A DNA stretch of 64,000 bases from an uncultured Cohaesibacter sp. (GCF_963676485.1 NZ_OY781114.1:2682501-2746500), one strand, 5' to 3'. Shown: positions 53,693 through 62,696, counted from the stretch's first letter. Numbers and translations: made by a program. The notes: a model not told the origin generated them from the letters alone.

Positions 53693-55492
53693 ATGACCGA
53701 GACCAATTCCTCCTCCAGGGTCCGATTCCAGCCCTTGCGGCGTTTAGCCCCCTTTGCCTGGTCCTATCGAGGGCTCGTCTTGGCCGCTCTTGCCTCACTT
53801 GTTGTTGCGTCTTTGGCTACATTGTCTTTGCCGATTCTTGTGCGTGGATTCGTCGATCAGGGCATATCCGAGAATAACATCGCTGATGTGAACCGCTATA
53901 CCGGGTTGCTTGTTCTGGCGGTGATGGTGCTCGCGCTTATGTCTGCCAGTCGCTACTATTTCGTGATCATTCTGGGGGAGCGCGTGGTCAATGATCTGCG
54001 CGCGGCTGTTTTTGCCAAGCTGACGTTGCTCTCGCCGGAATTCTATGATCGGGTGCGCAGCGGCGAGATCGTTTCGCGTCTGACAGCGGATGCCACCCAG
54101 ATTCGCTCCGCGGTAGGGGCGTCGGCGTCGTTGGCGCTACGGAATTTTTTGTTGTTTGCCGGGGCGGCGGTTATGATGGTGGTGACCAGCCCGCGTATGT
54201 CGCTGCTGGTGCTGGGGGCGATTCCCTTCATCGTTATTCCGTTGGTGTTGCTGGGGCGCTGGGTGCGCAGGCGGCAGCGTTTTGCGCAGGATCGTTTGGC
54301 CGATAGTTCGGCCTTTGCCACGGAAGCCATCGGGGCCATGCGGATCTTGCAGTCCTTCACGCAGGAAGAGCGGGCCAAATCCACTTTCAGCAGCAATATT
54401 GAGGCCGCTTTTGGAGCCGCGCGGGCATCAGTCAGGGCACGAGCAGTGCTGACGGCTTTTGCCTTTTTCGTCATCTTCACCTCGATCGTGGCCGTTCTCT
54501 GGTATGCGGCGCATGATGTGACGGCTGGTCGGCTTTCTGCCGGTGCGCTTAGCCAATTTGTCATCTATTCCACCATGGCCGCCGCCGGTCTTGGCGGTAT
54601 GAGCGAGGTATGGGGGGAGATTTCGCAAGCCTCCGGGTCTGCCGAGCGCCTGTTTGAATTGCTCGATGAGCCGGTGCTGGTGAAAAATGCCAAAGAAGTG
54701 AGCCATCTGGCCAAGGCGTCAAACCTGTCGGTGGCCTTCGAAGGGGTGAATTTCCACTATCCTTCATCGGATAAGCGTCCCGTGCTTTCGGCGCTTTCCT
54801 TTGCCATTGCAGGCGGGGAAACTGTGGCCATTGTCGGGCCTTCCGGTGCTGGCAAGACGACGATCTTCCAGCTCCTGATGCGCTTTTATGACGCTGAAAA
54901 GGGGCGTATTCTGCTTGGCGGACAACCCATCGGACAGCTTGATCTTGCTGCCTTGCGCAGTGCGATCGCTTTGGTGCCGCAGGAGCCGGTCATTTTTGCC
55001 ATGTCGATTGCCGACAATATTGCCATGGGGCGGGAAGGGGCGCAACGCGAGGCCATTATCGAGGCTGCCCGTGCTGCCCATGCACACGACTTCATCGCGC
55101 AATTGCCCGATGGTTACGACACTATGGTCGGAGAGCGTGGAGTGACGCTTTCAGGTGGCCAGAGACAGCGCTTGGCCATTGCGCGTGCGATCCTCAAGGA
55201 CGCGCCGATCTTGCTGCTGGATGAGGCCACCAGCGCGCTGGACGCAGAAAGCGAGCGCTATGTGCAGTTGGCTCTTGCGGACCTCATGAAGGGGCGCACG
55301 ACAATTGTCATTGCCCACCGTTTGGCGACGGTGAAGAAGGCTGATCGCATTCTGGTGCTTGAAGGGGGCGCGCTGGTGGAACAGGGCACACATGATAGCC
55401 TTGTCGCTGGTGGCGGGCTCTATGCGCGTCTGGCGCAGCTTCAATTTGGCATGGATGAGCTGGATATGGATATAGAATTAGATGCCCCATGA
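53693..55492 (+). CDS. MsbA-type ABC exporter (membrane and ATPase fused)
   Basis: This 599-residue half-transporter (from ATG 53693, GGAG 8 nt upstream) has six N-terminal membrane helices (about 25-310) with coupling segments ATEAIGAMRILQSFTQEE, then an ATPase domain. The ATPase has Walker A GPSGAGKTT near 385, Q-loop LVPQEPVIF, signature LSGGQRQRLAIARA, Walker B ILLLDEATSALD and H-loop IVIAHRLATV. It functions as a homodimer. Lipid-A/lipid export (MsbA) is one possibility; multidrug or polysaccharide export are others. The stop codon overlaps a palindrome at 55481-55501. Confidence 0.9.
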   Translation: MTETNSSSRVRFQPLRRLAPFAWSYRGLVLAALASLVVASLATLSLPILVRGFVDQGISENNIADVNRYTGLLVLAVMVLALMSASRYYFVIILGERVVNDLRAAVFAKLTLLSPEFYDRVRSGEIVSRLTADATQIRSAVGASASLALRNFLLFAGAAVMMVVTSPRMSLLVLGAIPFIVIPLVLLGRWVRRRQRFAQDRLADSSAFATEAIGAMRILQSFTQEERAKSTFSSNIEAAFGAARASVRARAVLTAFAFFVIFTSIVAVLWYAAHDVTAGRLSAGALSQFVIYSTMAAAGLGGMSEVWGEISQASGSAERLFELLDEPVLVKNAKEVSHLAKASNLSVAFEGVNFHYPSSDKRPVLSALSFAIAGGETVAIVGPSGAGKTTIFQLLMRFYDAEKGRILLGGQPIGQLDLAALRSAIALVPQEPVIFAMSIADNIAMGREGAQREAIIEAARAAHAHDFIAQLPDGYDTMVGERGVTLSGGQRQRLAIARAILKDAPILLLDEATSALDAESERYVQLALADLMKGRTTIVIAHRLATVKKADRILVLEGGALVEQGTHDSLVAGGGLYARLAQLQFGMDELDMDIELDAP

Positions 55493-55501
55493 TGGGGCAT
55501 C
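55481..55501. repeat. Palindrome across the ABC exporter stop codon
   Basis: GATGCCCCA-tga-TGGGGCATC is a perfect 9-bp inverted repeat whose loop is the TGA stop (55490-55492). It separates the convergent ABC exporter and MotB-like genes. There is no T run, so termination by it alone is doubtful. Confidence 0.6.
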
Positions 55502-55509
55502 AATATCCG

Positions 55510-56538
55510 TTAGCGTTGGGTCAGCTTGAATTCGATGCGCCGGTTCTTGCGCAGGGCTTCTTCCGATTCGCCTTTTTCGAGGGGTTGGAACTCGCCAAAG
55601 CCTGCTGCCACGAGACGCTCAGGCGGTACACCCTTTGAAATCAGATATTTGACAACCGAGATGGCACGAGCCGATGACAGCTCCCAGTTGGAGGGGAAGC
55701 GGGCGCTGTTGATCGGGCGGTCGTCAGTATGGCCGTCGACGCGCAATACCCAGTCGATCTCTTCAGGAATATCCTGGATCAGCTCCAGGAGGGCTTCGGC
55801 TACATGGTCGAGCTCCTGTTCGCCCTCGGTCTTTATGTTGGCTTCTCCGGAGGAAAAGAGCACTTCTGACTGGAAGACGAAGCGGTCGCCGACAACGCGG
55901 ATGTCTGAACGCTGGGAGAGAATTTCGCGCAAGCGTCCGAAGAAATCCGAACGGTAACGCGAAAGCTCCTGCACGCGCTGGGCCAGCGCAATATTGAGCC
56001 GTTTGCCGAGGCTGGCAATCTTGGTCTGGCTTTCCCTGTCGCGGCTCTCCGAAGCTTCCAGAGCGTCTTCCAGAGCGGCAATCTGACGACGTAGGGCCGA
56101 GATCTGTTGGTTGAGCAGCTCCACCTGCGCCATGGCCCGCTGGGAAATGGCCTTTTCGCTTTCCAGTTGGTTGGTCAAAGTGGCGATCTGCCCGCCTGCG
56201 CTGTCCTGATCGCCCTTTTGGGCTTCTAGCTGCATGGCGAAGCGGTCTCTTGCAGCTTCAGCGCTGGAAAGGCTCGCCTGCATTGTGGCCAGAGAGCTTT
56301 CCATGTCCTGACCGTTGGCGCGTTCCAGTGCGAGCAATTCGGTGAGCTCGGCAATCTGGCTGTTCAGTTTATTGAGCGCGGTGTCTTTGCCGGAGATTTC
56401 CTGACTGAGGAAGAATTGGGCTACCATGAATACGGTGAGCAGAAAGATGAGCACGAGCAACAAGGTCGCCATGGCATCGACAAAGCCGGGCCAATAGTCG
56501 GCTCTTTGTTCACTGCGACGATTACGGGACAGGCCCAT
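55510..56538 (-). CDS. MotB-like envelope protein with coiled coil and OmpA domain
   Basis: This 342-residue protein has an N-terminal stator-type helix (YWPGFVDAMATLLLVLIFLLTVFMVAQFFLS) with a buried Asp21. A coiled coil spans about residues 50-190 (ISGKDTALNKLNSQIAELTELLALER...). A C-terminal OmpA domain (about 215-340) has the intact GHTDDRPI and RRIEFKL. The long coiled coil, absent in the flagellar MotB at 24225, and its pairing with the MotA/ExbB-like gene behind it suggest a non-flagellar ion-driven complex, like TolQR/ExbBD. The two genes are conserved in Hyphomicrobiales, role unknown. Confidence 0.82.
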   Translation of the reverse strand: MGLSRNRRSEQRADYWPGFVDAMATLLLVLIFLLTVFMVAQFFLSQEISGKDTALNKLNSQIAELTELLALERANGQDMESSLATMQASLSSAEAARDRFAMQLEAQKGDQDSAGGQIATLTNQLESEKAISQRAMAQVELLNQQISALRRQIAALEDALEASESRDRESQTKIASLGKRLNIALAQRVQELSRYRSDFFGRLREILSQRSDIRVVGDRFVFQSEVLFSSGEANIKTEGEQELDHVAEALLELIQDIPEEIDWVLRVDGHTDDRPINSARFPSNWELSSARAISVVKYLISKGVPPERLVAAGFGEFQPLEKGESEEALRKNRRIEFKLTQR

Positions 56539-56600
56539 CTTACTTCCTCACACATCAATCATGGGCTCTTTGCTTCGTTTGGCGAAGAGACCCCTATTGC

Positions 56601-57638
56601 CTAGTTTTGTCTGTTGGAGCTGGCTTTCGACAGAACATCATTGAGCTTGACCAACACATTCTTGACTTCTTCCTGCTGGCTTGCCTGCTGGTCCGCCCAT
56701 TCGCGCATCAGCTGCTGCTCGGAGCGCAAATGCTGGACAAGGCCCTGAATGCCTTCTGCAAGGTTGGCCATGGCTGATGTCGCGTTGCGCCCACTGCCGG
56801 TTTTGGCGTCCACCCCGACCTGATCAATCTTGCGGGAGAGCTGTTCTAGCACCGCAACGAGCTGTTCATTGTCGCCATTGCCAATAGCTTCGCCGTAATT
56901 GTTGTCGAGATCTTCAAAGTTGATGTCGGTAACGGTGGAGAGCCAGTCTTCAAGGTTGGTGAAGAAACGGGTCTGGGCCTGACTGGCCTGCAGATCAAGG
57001 AAGCCCAGCACCAGTGAGCCGGAAAGACCGAAAAGGGAGGATGAAAAGGCGGTTCCCATGCCCTGCAACGGTGCTTCAAGTCCCTGTTTGAGATCCTCGA
57101 AAATAACCCCGACATCGCTGGAAGCAACCGAAAGGGAGCTGATCACGTCGCCCACGGAGCTTACCGTTTGCAACAGGCCCCAGAAGGTGCCCAGAAGGCC
57201 GAGAAACACCAGAAGGCCAGTGAAATAGCGCGACATGTCTCGGGCTTCATCAAGGCGCATGCCGACCGATTCCAGAATTGAACGCATGGTCGAGGTGTTG
57301 ATTGCCATGCGGCCGACGCGGTCGCCCAGCAGAGTGGCCATGGGAGCCAAAAGAATGGGGGGCCGGTCCACTTCCAACCCAGGATCGCCAAGGCGGAAAT
57401 TGTTGACCCATTTGACTTCGCGGAACAGGCGCACGACCTGACGCAGGGAGAGAAAAATACCGACGGCCAGAACGAAGAAGATCATCGCGTTCAGAAGCGG
57501 GTTGCTCCAGAAAGCTTGGAGGATCTGGCGGTATAGGATGATGGGAACAAAGGCTGCTGCGCCAATGAAGATGAGCATGCGCCACAAGTAGCGTTGTGGG
57601 CTTGAAAGCTTGTAAGGATCGAGTTCGCTAGACATCAT
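56601..57638 (-). CDS. MotA/ExbB-like proton-channel protein
   Basis: This 345-residue membrane protein has two N-terminal helices (MLIFIGAAAFVPIILY, LLNAMIFFVLAVGIFLSLRQVV), then a pair around residues 140-225. That pair includes GLLVFLGLLGTFWGLLQTVSSVGDVI and APLQGMGTAFSSSLFGLSGSLVLGFLDL, the MotA/TolQ/ExbB signature. The cytoplasmic C terminus (about 230-345) is long and charged. It partners with the MotB-like protein downstream, 62 bp away. Not a flagellar MotA by length or organisation. Confidence 0.85.
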   Translation of the reverse strand: MMSSELDPYKLSSPQRYLWRMLIFIGAAAFVPIILYRQILQAFWSNPLLNAMIFFVLAVGIFLSLRQVVRLFREVKWVNNFRLGDPGLEVDRPPILLAPMATLLGDRVGRMAINTSTMRSILESVGMRLDEARDMSRYFTGLLVFLGLLGTFWGLLQTVSSVGDVISSLSVASSDVGVIFEDLKQGLEAPLQGMGTAFSSSLFGLSGSLVLGFLDLQASQAQTRFFTNLEDWLSTVTDINFEDLDNNYGEAIGNGDNEQLVAVLEQLSRKIDQVGVDAKTGSGRNATSAMANLAEGIQGLVQHLRSEQQLMREWADQQASQQEEVKNVLVKLNDVLSKASSNRQN

Positions 57639-57787
57639 CCGATTTCCGGTTACGCGAAAAGCTGGTCAAGAGCTTGACGTAGGGTTAACGCCAAGCTCAA
57701 GAACTTTGCCCAATTTCGTCCAATAGTAAAAGGGGTCTTGTGGACTATACACGCAATCGGAGGCAGAAAGATGACGCCAGCAGGGCG

Positions 57788-58279
57788 TTATGCGTGATCC
57801 TGAATCTTTTCGGCTCCGCTTGTTAAGGGAACTGCGGCAACAGAATGGGCGGAATGCTCGAAGATCCGTGCCTTCTGAATCTGCTGGGCGAGCATGATTC
57901 CCGCGATCAGCGCAAGCACGAAAACGAAGCTCGTCAGATGGCCCAGCCCAAGCGCGGGTAGGGATGCCCCCGGGCAAAAGCCGCCGATGCCCCAGCCGAT
58001 GCCGAATATGGATGAGCCGATCACCAGCTTGCGGTCGATCTTGCGATTGGTCGGGACATTGAAGGTCGGTGTAAAGACAGGCTTGCGCATTTTGCGGAAG
58101 ATGAGGGCATAGCCCGGAACGGCTATGGTGAGAGCGCCCGCCATGACAAAGGCCAGACTGGGGTCGAAGCTGCCTGCCAGATCAAAGAAATTGAGCACTT
58201 TGGCCGGGTTTGCCATGCCCGAAGTGATGATGCCAAGGCCAAAGATGGCCCCGATCAAACCGGCTACCAGATAACGCAT
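57788..58279 (-). CDS. YeeE/YedE half-transporter, second half
   Basis: This 163-residue protein has about four or five helices with the YeeE/YedE Cys motif GGFCPGASLPALG near residue 100 and ITSGMANPAKVLNFFD near 18. It is the C-terminal-type half of a split thiosulfate/sulfur transporter. Only 11 bp separate it from the first half upstream; AAGGA precedes the ATG. A cysteine in each half likely passes sulfur or thiosulfate across the inner membrane. Confidence 0.88.
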   Translation of the reverse strand: MRYLVAGLIGAIFGLGIITSGMANPAKVLNFFDLAGSFDPSLAFVMAGALTIAVPGYALIFRKMRKPVFTPTFNVPTNRKIDRKLVIGSSIFGIGWGIGGFCPGASLPALGLGHLTSFVFVLALIAGIMLAQQIQKARIFEHSAHSVAAVPLTSGAEKIQDHA

Positions 58280-58290
58280 GGGGATGTCCT

Positions 58291-58707
58291 TTAAAAAATA
58301 TGGCGGGTGAGGAAGACCGTCAGGAAAGCAAAGCTCATGAACATGACCACGGCCACGGCTGAGCGGCGCGAAAAGCGCGCAAGGCCGCAGACACCATGGC
58401 CGGACGTACAGCCGGACCCGAAGGTCACTCCAAGGCCGGTGATGATGCCGCCAATGATCAGGGCTTCAAAGGAAACTGGCATTTGATAGGTGATCTTGTC
58501 GATGGTCGCTTCATATAGCAGCGGAGCCAGAATGGCCCCTGCCAGAAAGCTTGCTTTCCAGCGCATGTCGCTACCAAGAGGCGGCAGGATACCGGCCAGA
58601 ATGCCCGTCATGCCCGCGATACGGCCCCATGAGAGCATCAGGAGCACAGCAGCAAGCCCAATCAGTGTGCCGCCTGCAAAGGAAACCAGAGGGGTAAATT
58701 CAGTCAC
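58291..58707 (-). CDS. YeeE/YedE half-transporter, first half
   Basis: The 138-residue product (GTG start at 58707, preceded by TGGAG) has the N-terminal-half motif LIGLAAVLLMLSWGRIAGMTGILAG and the Cys motif VTFGSGCTSGHGVCGLARFSRRS. With the downstream gene it forms the split YeeE/YedE pair, as in the sulfur-related loci controlled by ArsR-type repressors. The operator-like palindrome sits about 70-90 bp upstream. No persulfide dioxygenase or regulator gene is adjacent. Confidence 0.88.
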   Translation of the reverse strand: MTEFTPLVSFAGGTLIGLAAVLLMLSWGRIAGMTGILAGILPPLGSDMRWKASFLAGAILAPLLYEATIDKITYQMPVSFEALIIGGIITGLGVTFGSGCTSGHGVCGLARFSRRSAVAVVMFMSFAFLTVFLTRHIF

Positions 58708-58763
58708 TTGTTAAACTCCACGAAGGGAAGGGATGCGAAACACATGGGCACCACCATAGTACT

Positions 58764-58797
58764 ATTATACTTTCTTATATTCGACTTAAGTCAAATA
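58764..58797 (-). promoter_or_regulatory. Promoter and palindromic operator upstream of yedE pair
   Basis: TATTCGACTTAAGTCAAATA (58778-58797) is a 20-bp palindrome with 18 matching positions. Read on the minus strand it contains a -35 TTGACT (58789-58794) with -10 TATAAT (58764-58769), spacer 19 bp. A palindrome covering the -35 is the standard arrangement for repression, consistent with a BigR/SqrR-like sulfur-responsive ArsR repressor; that identity is inferred. Confidence 0.5.
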
Positions 58798-58993
58798 TGC
58801 GAGGGCTTCTGCGATTAATCGGTGGATTTCGAATATATGTATATTGAGGCTCGCTTTGGTGGCATATCTTTCTCCTAGCAGGCCTGTGAAGGAGACACTT
58901 TTCTCAGTCTGGTGGCTGGGAGTGCGTGTGGAAGAGTGCGTAAACTCGGACCTTTAGCAAGCCGCTACGATGCCTGCCCTGCCGACACCGCAC

Positions 58994-59027
58994 AAAAAAA
59001 GAGATCGCCGTTGAGACGATCTCTTTT
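58994..59027. terminator. Terminator downstream of suhB
   Basis: AAAGAGATCG (58998-59007) pairs with CGATCTCTTT (59017-59026). The minus strand runs into TTTTTTTG, and the plus strand into TTGCTTTTC. It mainly serves suhB (minus). Confidence 0.85.
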
Positions 59028-59064
59028 GCTTTTCATGATTATTTTGAAATGAGACTTGAAGGAG

Positions 59065-59850
59065 TTACTTCTTCAGGGTCTTTTCAAGGCGCGTCCGGAT
59101 CAGCTCGTTGCCAGCGATCACAGATCCGTCTTCGAGCATTTTATCGCCGCCATTGATGTCCGTTACAAAGCCACCAGCTTCGCGCACCATGATGATGCCC
59201 GCTGCGATGTCCCATGCGTTGAGGGCTTCTTCCCAATATCCATCAAAGCGACCTCCAGCCACATAGGCCAGATCAAGGGAGGCAGCGCCGAGACGGCGGA
59301 TGCCGGAAACGTCAGCCATGACCTTCTCCAGCTGCTCCAGATAAGGCTTGTGCTTGCCACGGCCCAGATGTGGAACGCCGGTGCCGATGACGCTATCATG
59401 GAAATCGTCACGAGCTGCAACGCGCATGCGGCGGTCATTGTAGAAAGCCCCACGACCGCGTTCTGCGGTGTAGAGATCATCAGTGGCCGGATTGTAAATG
59501 ACGCCAGCGATGATGCGCCCTTCATGTTCCAGTGCGATGGAAATCGCGAAAAGGGGAATACCGTGCAGGAAGTTTGTGGTGCCATCAAGCGGATCGATGA
59601 TCCAGCGATGGCTCTTGTCGATGCCTTCTTCCTCGCCGCTTTCCTCTCTGAGGAAGCCGAAATTCGGGCGGGCTTTTCTCAGCTCTTCGGTCAGGATTTT
59701 TTCAGATTGCAGGTCGGCGTTTGAAACGAAATCACCCGGGCCCTTGCGGGAGACCTGAAGATTTTCCAATTCGCCGAAATCTCGAGCCAGTCGACGGCCG
59801 GCCTTGAGGGCGGCTTGAACCATAACGTTGAGAAGAGCAGAGCGTGCCAT
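59065..59850 (-). CDS. suhB: Inositol-1-monophosphatase family protein (SuhB)
   Basis: This 261-residue Mg2+/Li+-sensitive sugar-phosphatase has motif A DPLDGTTNFLHG near residue 84 (catalytic Asp pair), LREESG near 67, and motif B AWDIAAGIIMVREAGG near 212. It hydrolyses inositol 1-phosphate and related sugar phosphates. It lies alone between terminators for efp and suhB. Confidence 0.93.
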   Translation of the reverse strand: MARSALLNVMVQAALKAGRRLARDFGELENLQVSRKGPGDFVSNADLQSEKILTEELRKARPNFGFLREESGEEEGIDKSHRWIIDPLDGTTNFLHGIPLFAISIALEHEGRIIAGVIYNPATDDLYTAERGRGAFYNDRRMRVAARDDFHDSVIGTGVPHLGRGKHKPYLEQLEKVMADVSGIRRLGAASLDLAYVAGGRFDGYWEEALNAWDIAAGIIMVREAGGFVTDINGGDKMLEDGSVIAGNELIRTRLEKTLKK

Positions 59851-59934
59851 TGTCTTTAAGTTCCCAGATAAGCGGCTGGTGCATATCCCTCAACGCAAGG
59901 ACGGAAGGCGAAGCGGGCATGACCATGTAAAACA

Positions 59935-59971
59935 ACAAGGCGCGTCGACGATTTTACTCAAGCGACGCGCC
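59935..59971 (-). terminator. Terminator of efp
   Basis: GGCGCGTCG (59939-59947) and CGACGCGCC (59963-59971) form a 9-bp stem; on the minus strand TTGTTGTTTT follows. Confidence 0.8.
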
Positions 59972-60021
59972 GTAAGGATGTCAAAGGCCAGCCAGAGGTG
60001 GCCCCTCTTTGAAACGAGCGT

Positions 60022-60585
60022 TTAGTCCGCGCGCTTCACATATTGAATTTCGTTGGTGTCCACGACGATCTTTTCACCGGTGGTAACGAACGGAGGAACC
60101 ATGCAGCGGACGCCATTTTCAAGCATTGCTGGCTTGTAGGACGAAGACTGGGTCTGGCCCTTGATGGTCGGCTCGGTTTCTGTCACTTCCAGCGTTACCT
60201 GATCGGGCAGGTCAATGCCGATCGGCTTTTCTTCATACAGTTCCACAACAACAGGCATGCCGTCCTGCAGGAATGCGGCACGTTCGCCGACAAAATCCTT
60301 GTTCAGTTCAAGCTGCTCGTAGGAAACAGTATCCATGAATACCAGATTGTCACCTTCTTCATAGAGGAACGTGAAATCTTTCTGCTCAAGACGCACGCGC
60401 TCAACGGTTTCACTGGCGCGGAAGCGCTCGTTGAGTTTGCGGCCGTCGAGAAGGTTTTTCAGCTCAACCTGAGCAAATGCGCCGCCTTTACCCGGCTTGA
60501 CTGCATTCACTTTCACTGCGACCCAGATCGTGTTCTGATGTTCGATTACGTTGCCAGGACGGATTTCGTTGCCATTGATCTTCAT
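60022..60585 (-). CDS. efp: Elongation factor P
   Basis: The 187-residue three-domain factor relieves ribosome stalling at polyproline. The tip loop VKPGKGGAF carries Lys33, equivalent to the E. coli lysine modified by EpmA. The rest ([46 protein letters not shown]) is typical. The modification enzymes are not in the window. Confidence 0.96.
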   Translation of the reverse strand: MKINGNEIRPGNVIEHQNTIWVAVKVNAVKPGKGGAFAQVELKNLLDGRKLNERFRASETVERVRLEQKDFTFLYEEGDNLVFMDTVSYEQLELNKDFVGERAAFLQDGMPVVVELYEEKPIGIDLPDQVTLEVTETEPTIKGQTQSSSYKPAMLENGVRCMVPPFVTTGEKIVVDTNEIQYVKRAD

Positions 60586-60656
60586 AACAAACCATCTTGC
60601 TGACAGGACGCGAGACGAGAACGGCTGCAGCGATCCTGTAAAATTGCCATAGGATG

Positions 60657-60698
60657 AAAAGGCCCCGTACGGATCAAACCAAGAATGATCTTCGGGGC
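60657..60698 (-). terminator. Terminator or attenuator between the Sel1-repeat gene and efp
   Basis: GCCCCG (60662-60667) pairs with CGGGGC (60693-60698), and GATCA/TGATC pairs inside. On the minus strand CTTTTCATCC follows. It separates the Sel1 gene (upstream) from efp. Confidence 0.6.
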
Positions 60699-60829
60699 AG
60701 GTGGCCCTGTAGGACCATATTCAGGGTGTATTTGCAAGGCTTTTGCCAGAGTTTCCGGCGAAAAACCACCTAAAGTGTCTCAATCTTGGCAAATCTGCCC
60801 CATTATTTGGTGCCCGAGCCAATAATTGA

Positions 60830-61960
60830 CTACCACAAGGTATGCGCCTTGAGAGCATTTATTGCCAGCTGCTTTTCCTTGTCGGGCAGCTCCTGGAAAA
60901 ACTTCTCGAGCCAATCGTCGCTTTTGCCTGCGCGCTTGGATAGAAGATAATATTTGGCTGCATCAATCGGGTCAGCGGGCTGGCCATAACCGCGCGCTAG
61001 GATGCGGGCGAGCCGGTTCTGCGCAAGAATGCTGCCCGCATCTGCGGCCTGCTTGAGCCAAGCACGCGCTGCAGAAAAATCTTGCCGCACGCCTTTGCCG
61101 TGGAACAGCATCAGACCAAATTCCAGCTGGGCATCCACAAAACCGCCCTGTGCAGCGCGCTGCATCCAGTAGGCTGCCTGATCAAGATTGGGGGCGGGGA
61201 AGAAGTCCGACTGATAAAGATTGGCAAGAGTATATTGGGCGGCTGCCACGCCTTGCTGGGCTGACTTGGTCAGCAGGTCCATGGCTTTTGTCATATCCCT
61301 TTCAACCAGTTGTCCCCGTAGATAGAGTAGACCGAGATTGAACTGGGCATTCTTCTGGCCTTGTGCGGCTGCCTTCTGGAAATAGTCGAGCGCCTTGTCG
61401 AGATTCTTTTCTACGCCCTGGCCTTGGGCGTAAAGCATACCGATGTTGAACTGGGCTTCCCTGTCGCCTTTGTCAGCAGCAATCTCAAACCAGTTCGCGG
61501 CTTCTTTCAGATCCTGCTCAACGCCATTTCCCTTCAGATACAGCTCTCCAAGCAGGGTTTGGGCGTGCACATCATCCATGCCAGCCAGTTTGGTCGCCAA
61601 GGCAAAAGCCGTGAGGTAAAAGCCGCGCTGATAGGCTGAGTAGGCCGATGTTTTTTTCAAAACGAAGCGGGGCACGTCAAACGGGTTGCTGGGATCTGTT
61701 ATCGAGGCCGAGCCGTCAAACTGGTAGAGACCTTGGGCGCCTTGAGGCGGCATGTCTGTTGGTTTGTCCAGTTTCTCGACGGTGCTTGCCGTCTTGCTTG
61801 TCTCTGTCGATGAGGTGGCGGCCCAGACGGGAACAGCGCAGAGTGTTATGGCTGATGCAAGCGATGCAATCAGGCTCTTGCGCAACAGAGCGCGGACAGG
61901 CAATCGGCTTGCGCAGGGCGCAGCATTCTGTTTGGGAAGCATGACTATGTAATCTGACAT
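60830..61960 (-). CDS. Sel1-repeat periplasmic protein
   Basis: This 376-residue protein has an N-terminal signal or anchor (about 25-48, ending VPVWA) and about six Sel1-like repeats of 36 residues from residue 115 to 345. These include AQTLLGELYLKGNGVEQDLKEAANWFEIAADKG, AQFNIGMLYAQGQGVEKNLDKALDYFQKAAAQG and LEFGLMLFHGKGVRQDFSAARAWLKQAADAG. In rhizobia the related ExoR protein represses the ExoS-ChvI system; whether this is ExoR is not decided by repeats alone and its length is greater. The start (61960 or 61942) lacks a clear ribosome site. Confidence 0.85.
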   Translation of the reverse strand: MSDYIVMLPKQNAAPCASRLPVRALLRKSLIASLASAITLCAVPVWAATSSTETSKTASTVEKLDKPTDMPPQGAQGLYQFDGSASITDPSNPFDVPRFVLKKTSAYSAYQRGFYLTAFALATKLAGMDDVHAQTLLGELYLKGNGVEQDLKEAANWFEIAADKGDREAQFNIGMLYAQGQGVEKNLDKALDYFQKAAAQGQKNAQFNLGLLYLRGQLVERDMTKAMDLLTKSAQQGVAAAQYTLANLYQSDFFPAPNLDQAAYWMQRAAQGGFVDAQLEFGLMLFHGKGVRQDFSAARAWLKQAADAGSILAQNRLARILARGYGQPADPIDAAKYYLLSKRAGKSDDWLEKFFQELPDKEKQLAINALKAHTLW

Positions 61961-62057
61961 CGTTTGCTATGGGCATCACAGGCCCGGTCGGCTTTTGTTT
62001 GGCAACCAAATTCGGCCATTCTGTGTCGCTCTCTGCTTTATGGCAGGGGAAGCTGGT

Positions 62058-62696
62058 CTAGGAATCTTCCTTGGTGCCTTCTGCCAGAAGGGCACAGGCC
62101 TCGCTTACTGCAATTTGCGGACCGGCTTCATGATCCCAGATGGCCTCGCGCAGGGCGATGAACTCAATGCCCATGGATGACACTTTTGTGCATTCGGAGA
62201 GATCCTTACCGGCGATAATCACGGCAGGCACTTCAAACAGGGAGGACCACCAGTCAGCCATATCGAGCGATTTCTCATGGATGATGTCCATGGTGGGGGC
62301 GTCCAGACGACCGAACATGATGTAATCGATGCCGCTTTCACCGATCTCCATGGCTGTGTGTCGCTTGTTGCCACCTTCTGCTCCGAGCATGAAGCGATTG
62401 GCATAGTCTTCGGCGCCATTTCGGATATCGGTGATATCGCCATCAATATGCAGCCCGTCACATTTGGTGCGACCGGCAATGCGGGAATCTCCGCGCAAGA
62501 CCACGGCGATGTCTTTCTTTTGGGCCATTGGTGCGATGGTCTGGGTGATTTTCTGCAGCTCGTTGTCATTGCTCGTTTCGCAATCGATCAACAAGGCTGC
62601 GATATCGCCTCCATCGATCGCGGCTTGCAATTGGGCCGGGAATGTTTCCAGATCAATGTGCCGCGGGGTGACGAGATAAATCTGGGTGGGCTCCAT
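62058..62696 (-). CDS. Thiamine-phosphate-synthase-like protein
   Basis: The 212-residue TIM-barrel protein has partial ThiE-like features: QIYLVTPR at the start, VVLRGDSRIAGRTKCDGLHIDGD near residue 82, and IDYIMFGRLDA near 135. The pyrophosphate-binding motifs of true ThiE are only partly kept, so it may be a paralog with altered role. AGGTCA lies upstream of the ATG. It sits between the Sel1-repeat gene and pgk, a neighbourhood seen in other Hyphomicrobiales. Confidence 0.7.
   Translation of the reverse strand: MEPTQIYLVTPRHIDLETFPAQLQAAIDGGDIAALLIDCETSNDNELQKITQTIAPMAQKKDIAVVLRGDSRIAGRTKCDGLHIDGDITDIRNGAEDYANRFMLGAEGGNKRHTAMEIGESGIDYIMFGRLDAPTMDIIHEKSLDMADWWSSLFEVPAVIIAGKDLSECTKVSSMGIEFIALREAIWDHEAGPQIAVSEACALLAEGTKEDS

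Noticed and set aside
55510-57638. Zorya-like anti-phage system (ZorA/ZorB are MotA/OmpA-type proteins)
   Set aside because: No ZorC, ZorD or ZorE gene flanks the pair; neighbours are an ABC exporter and sulfur transporters, and the layout is a common chromosomal pair in this order.
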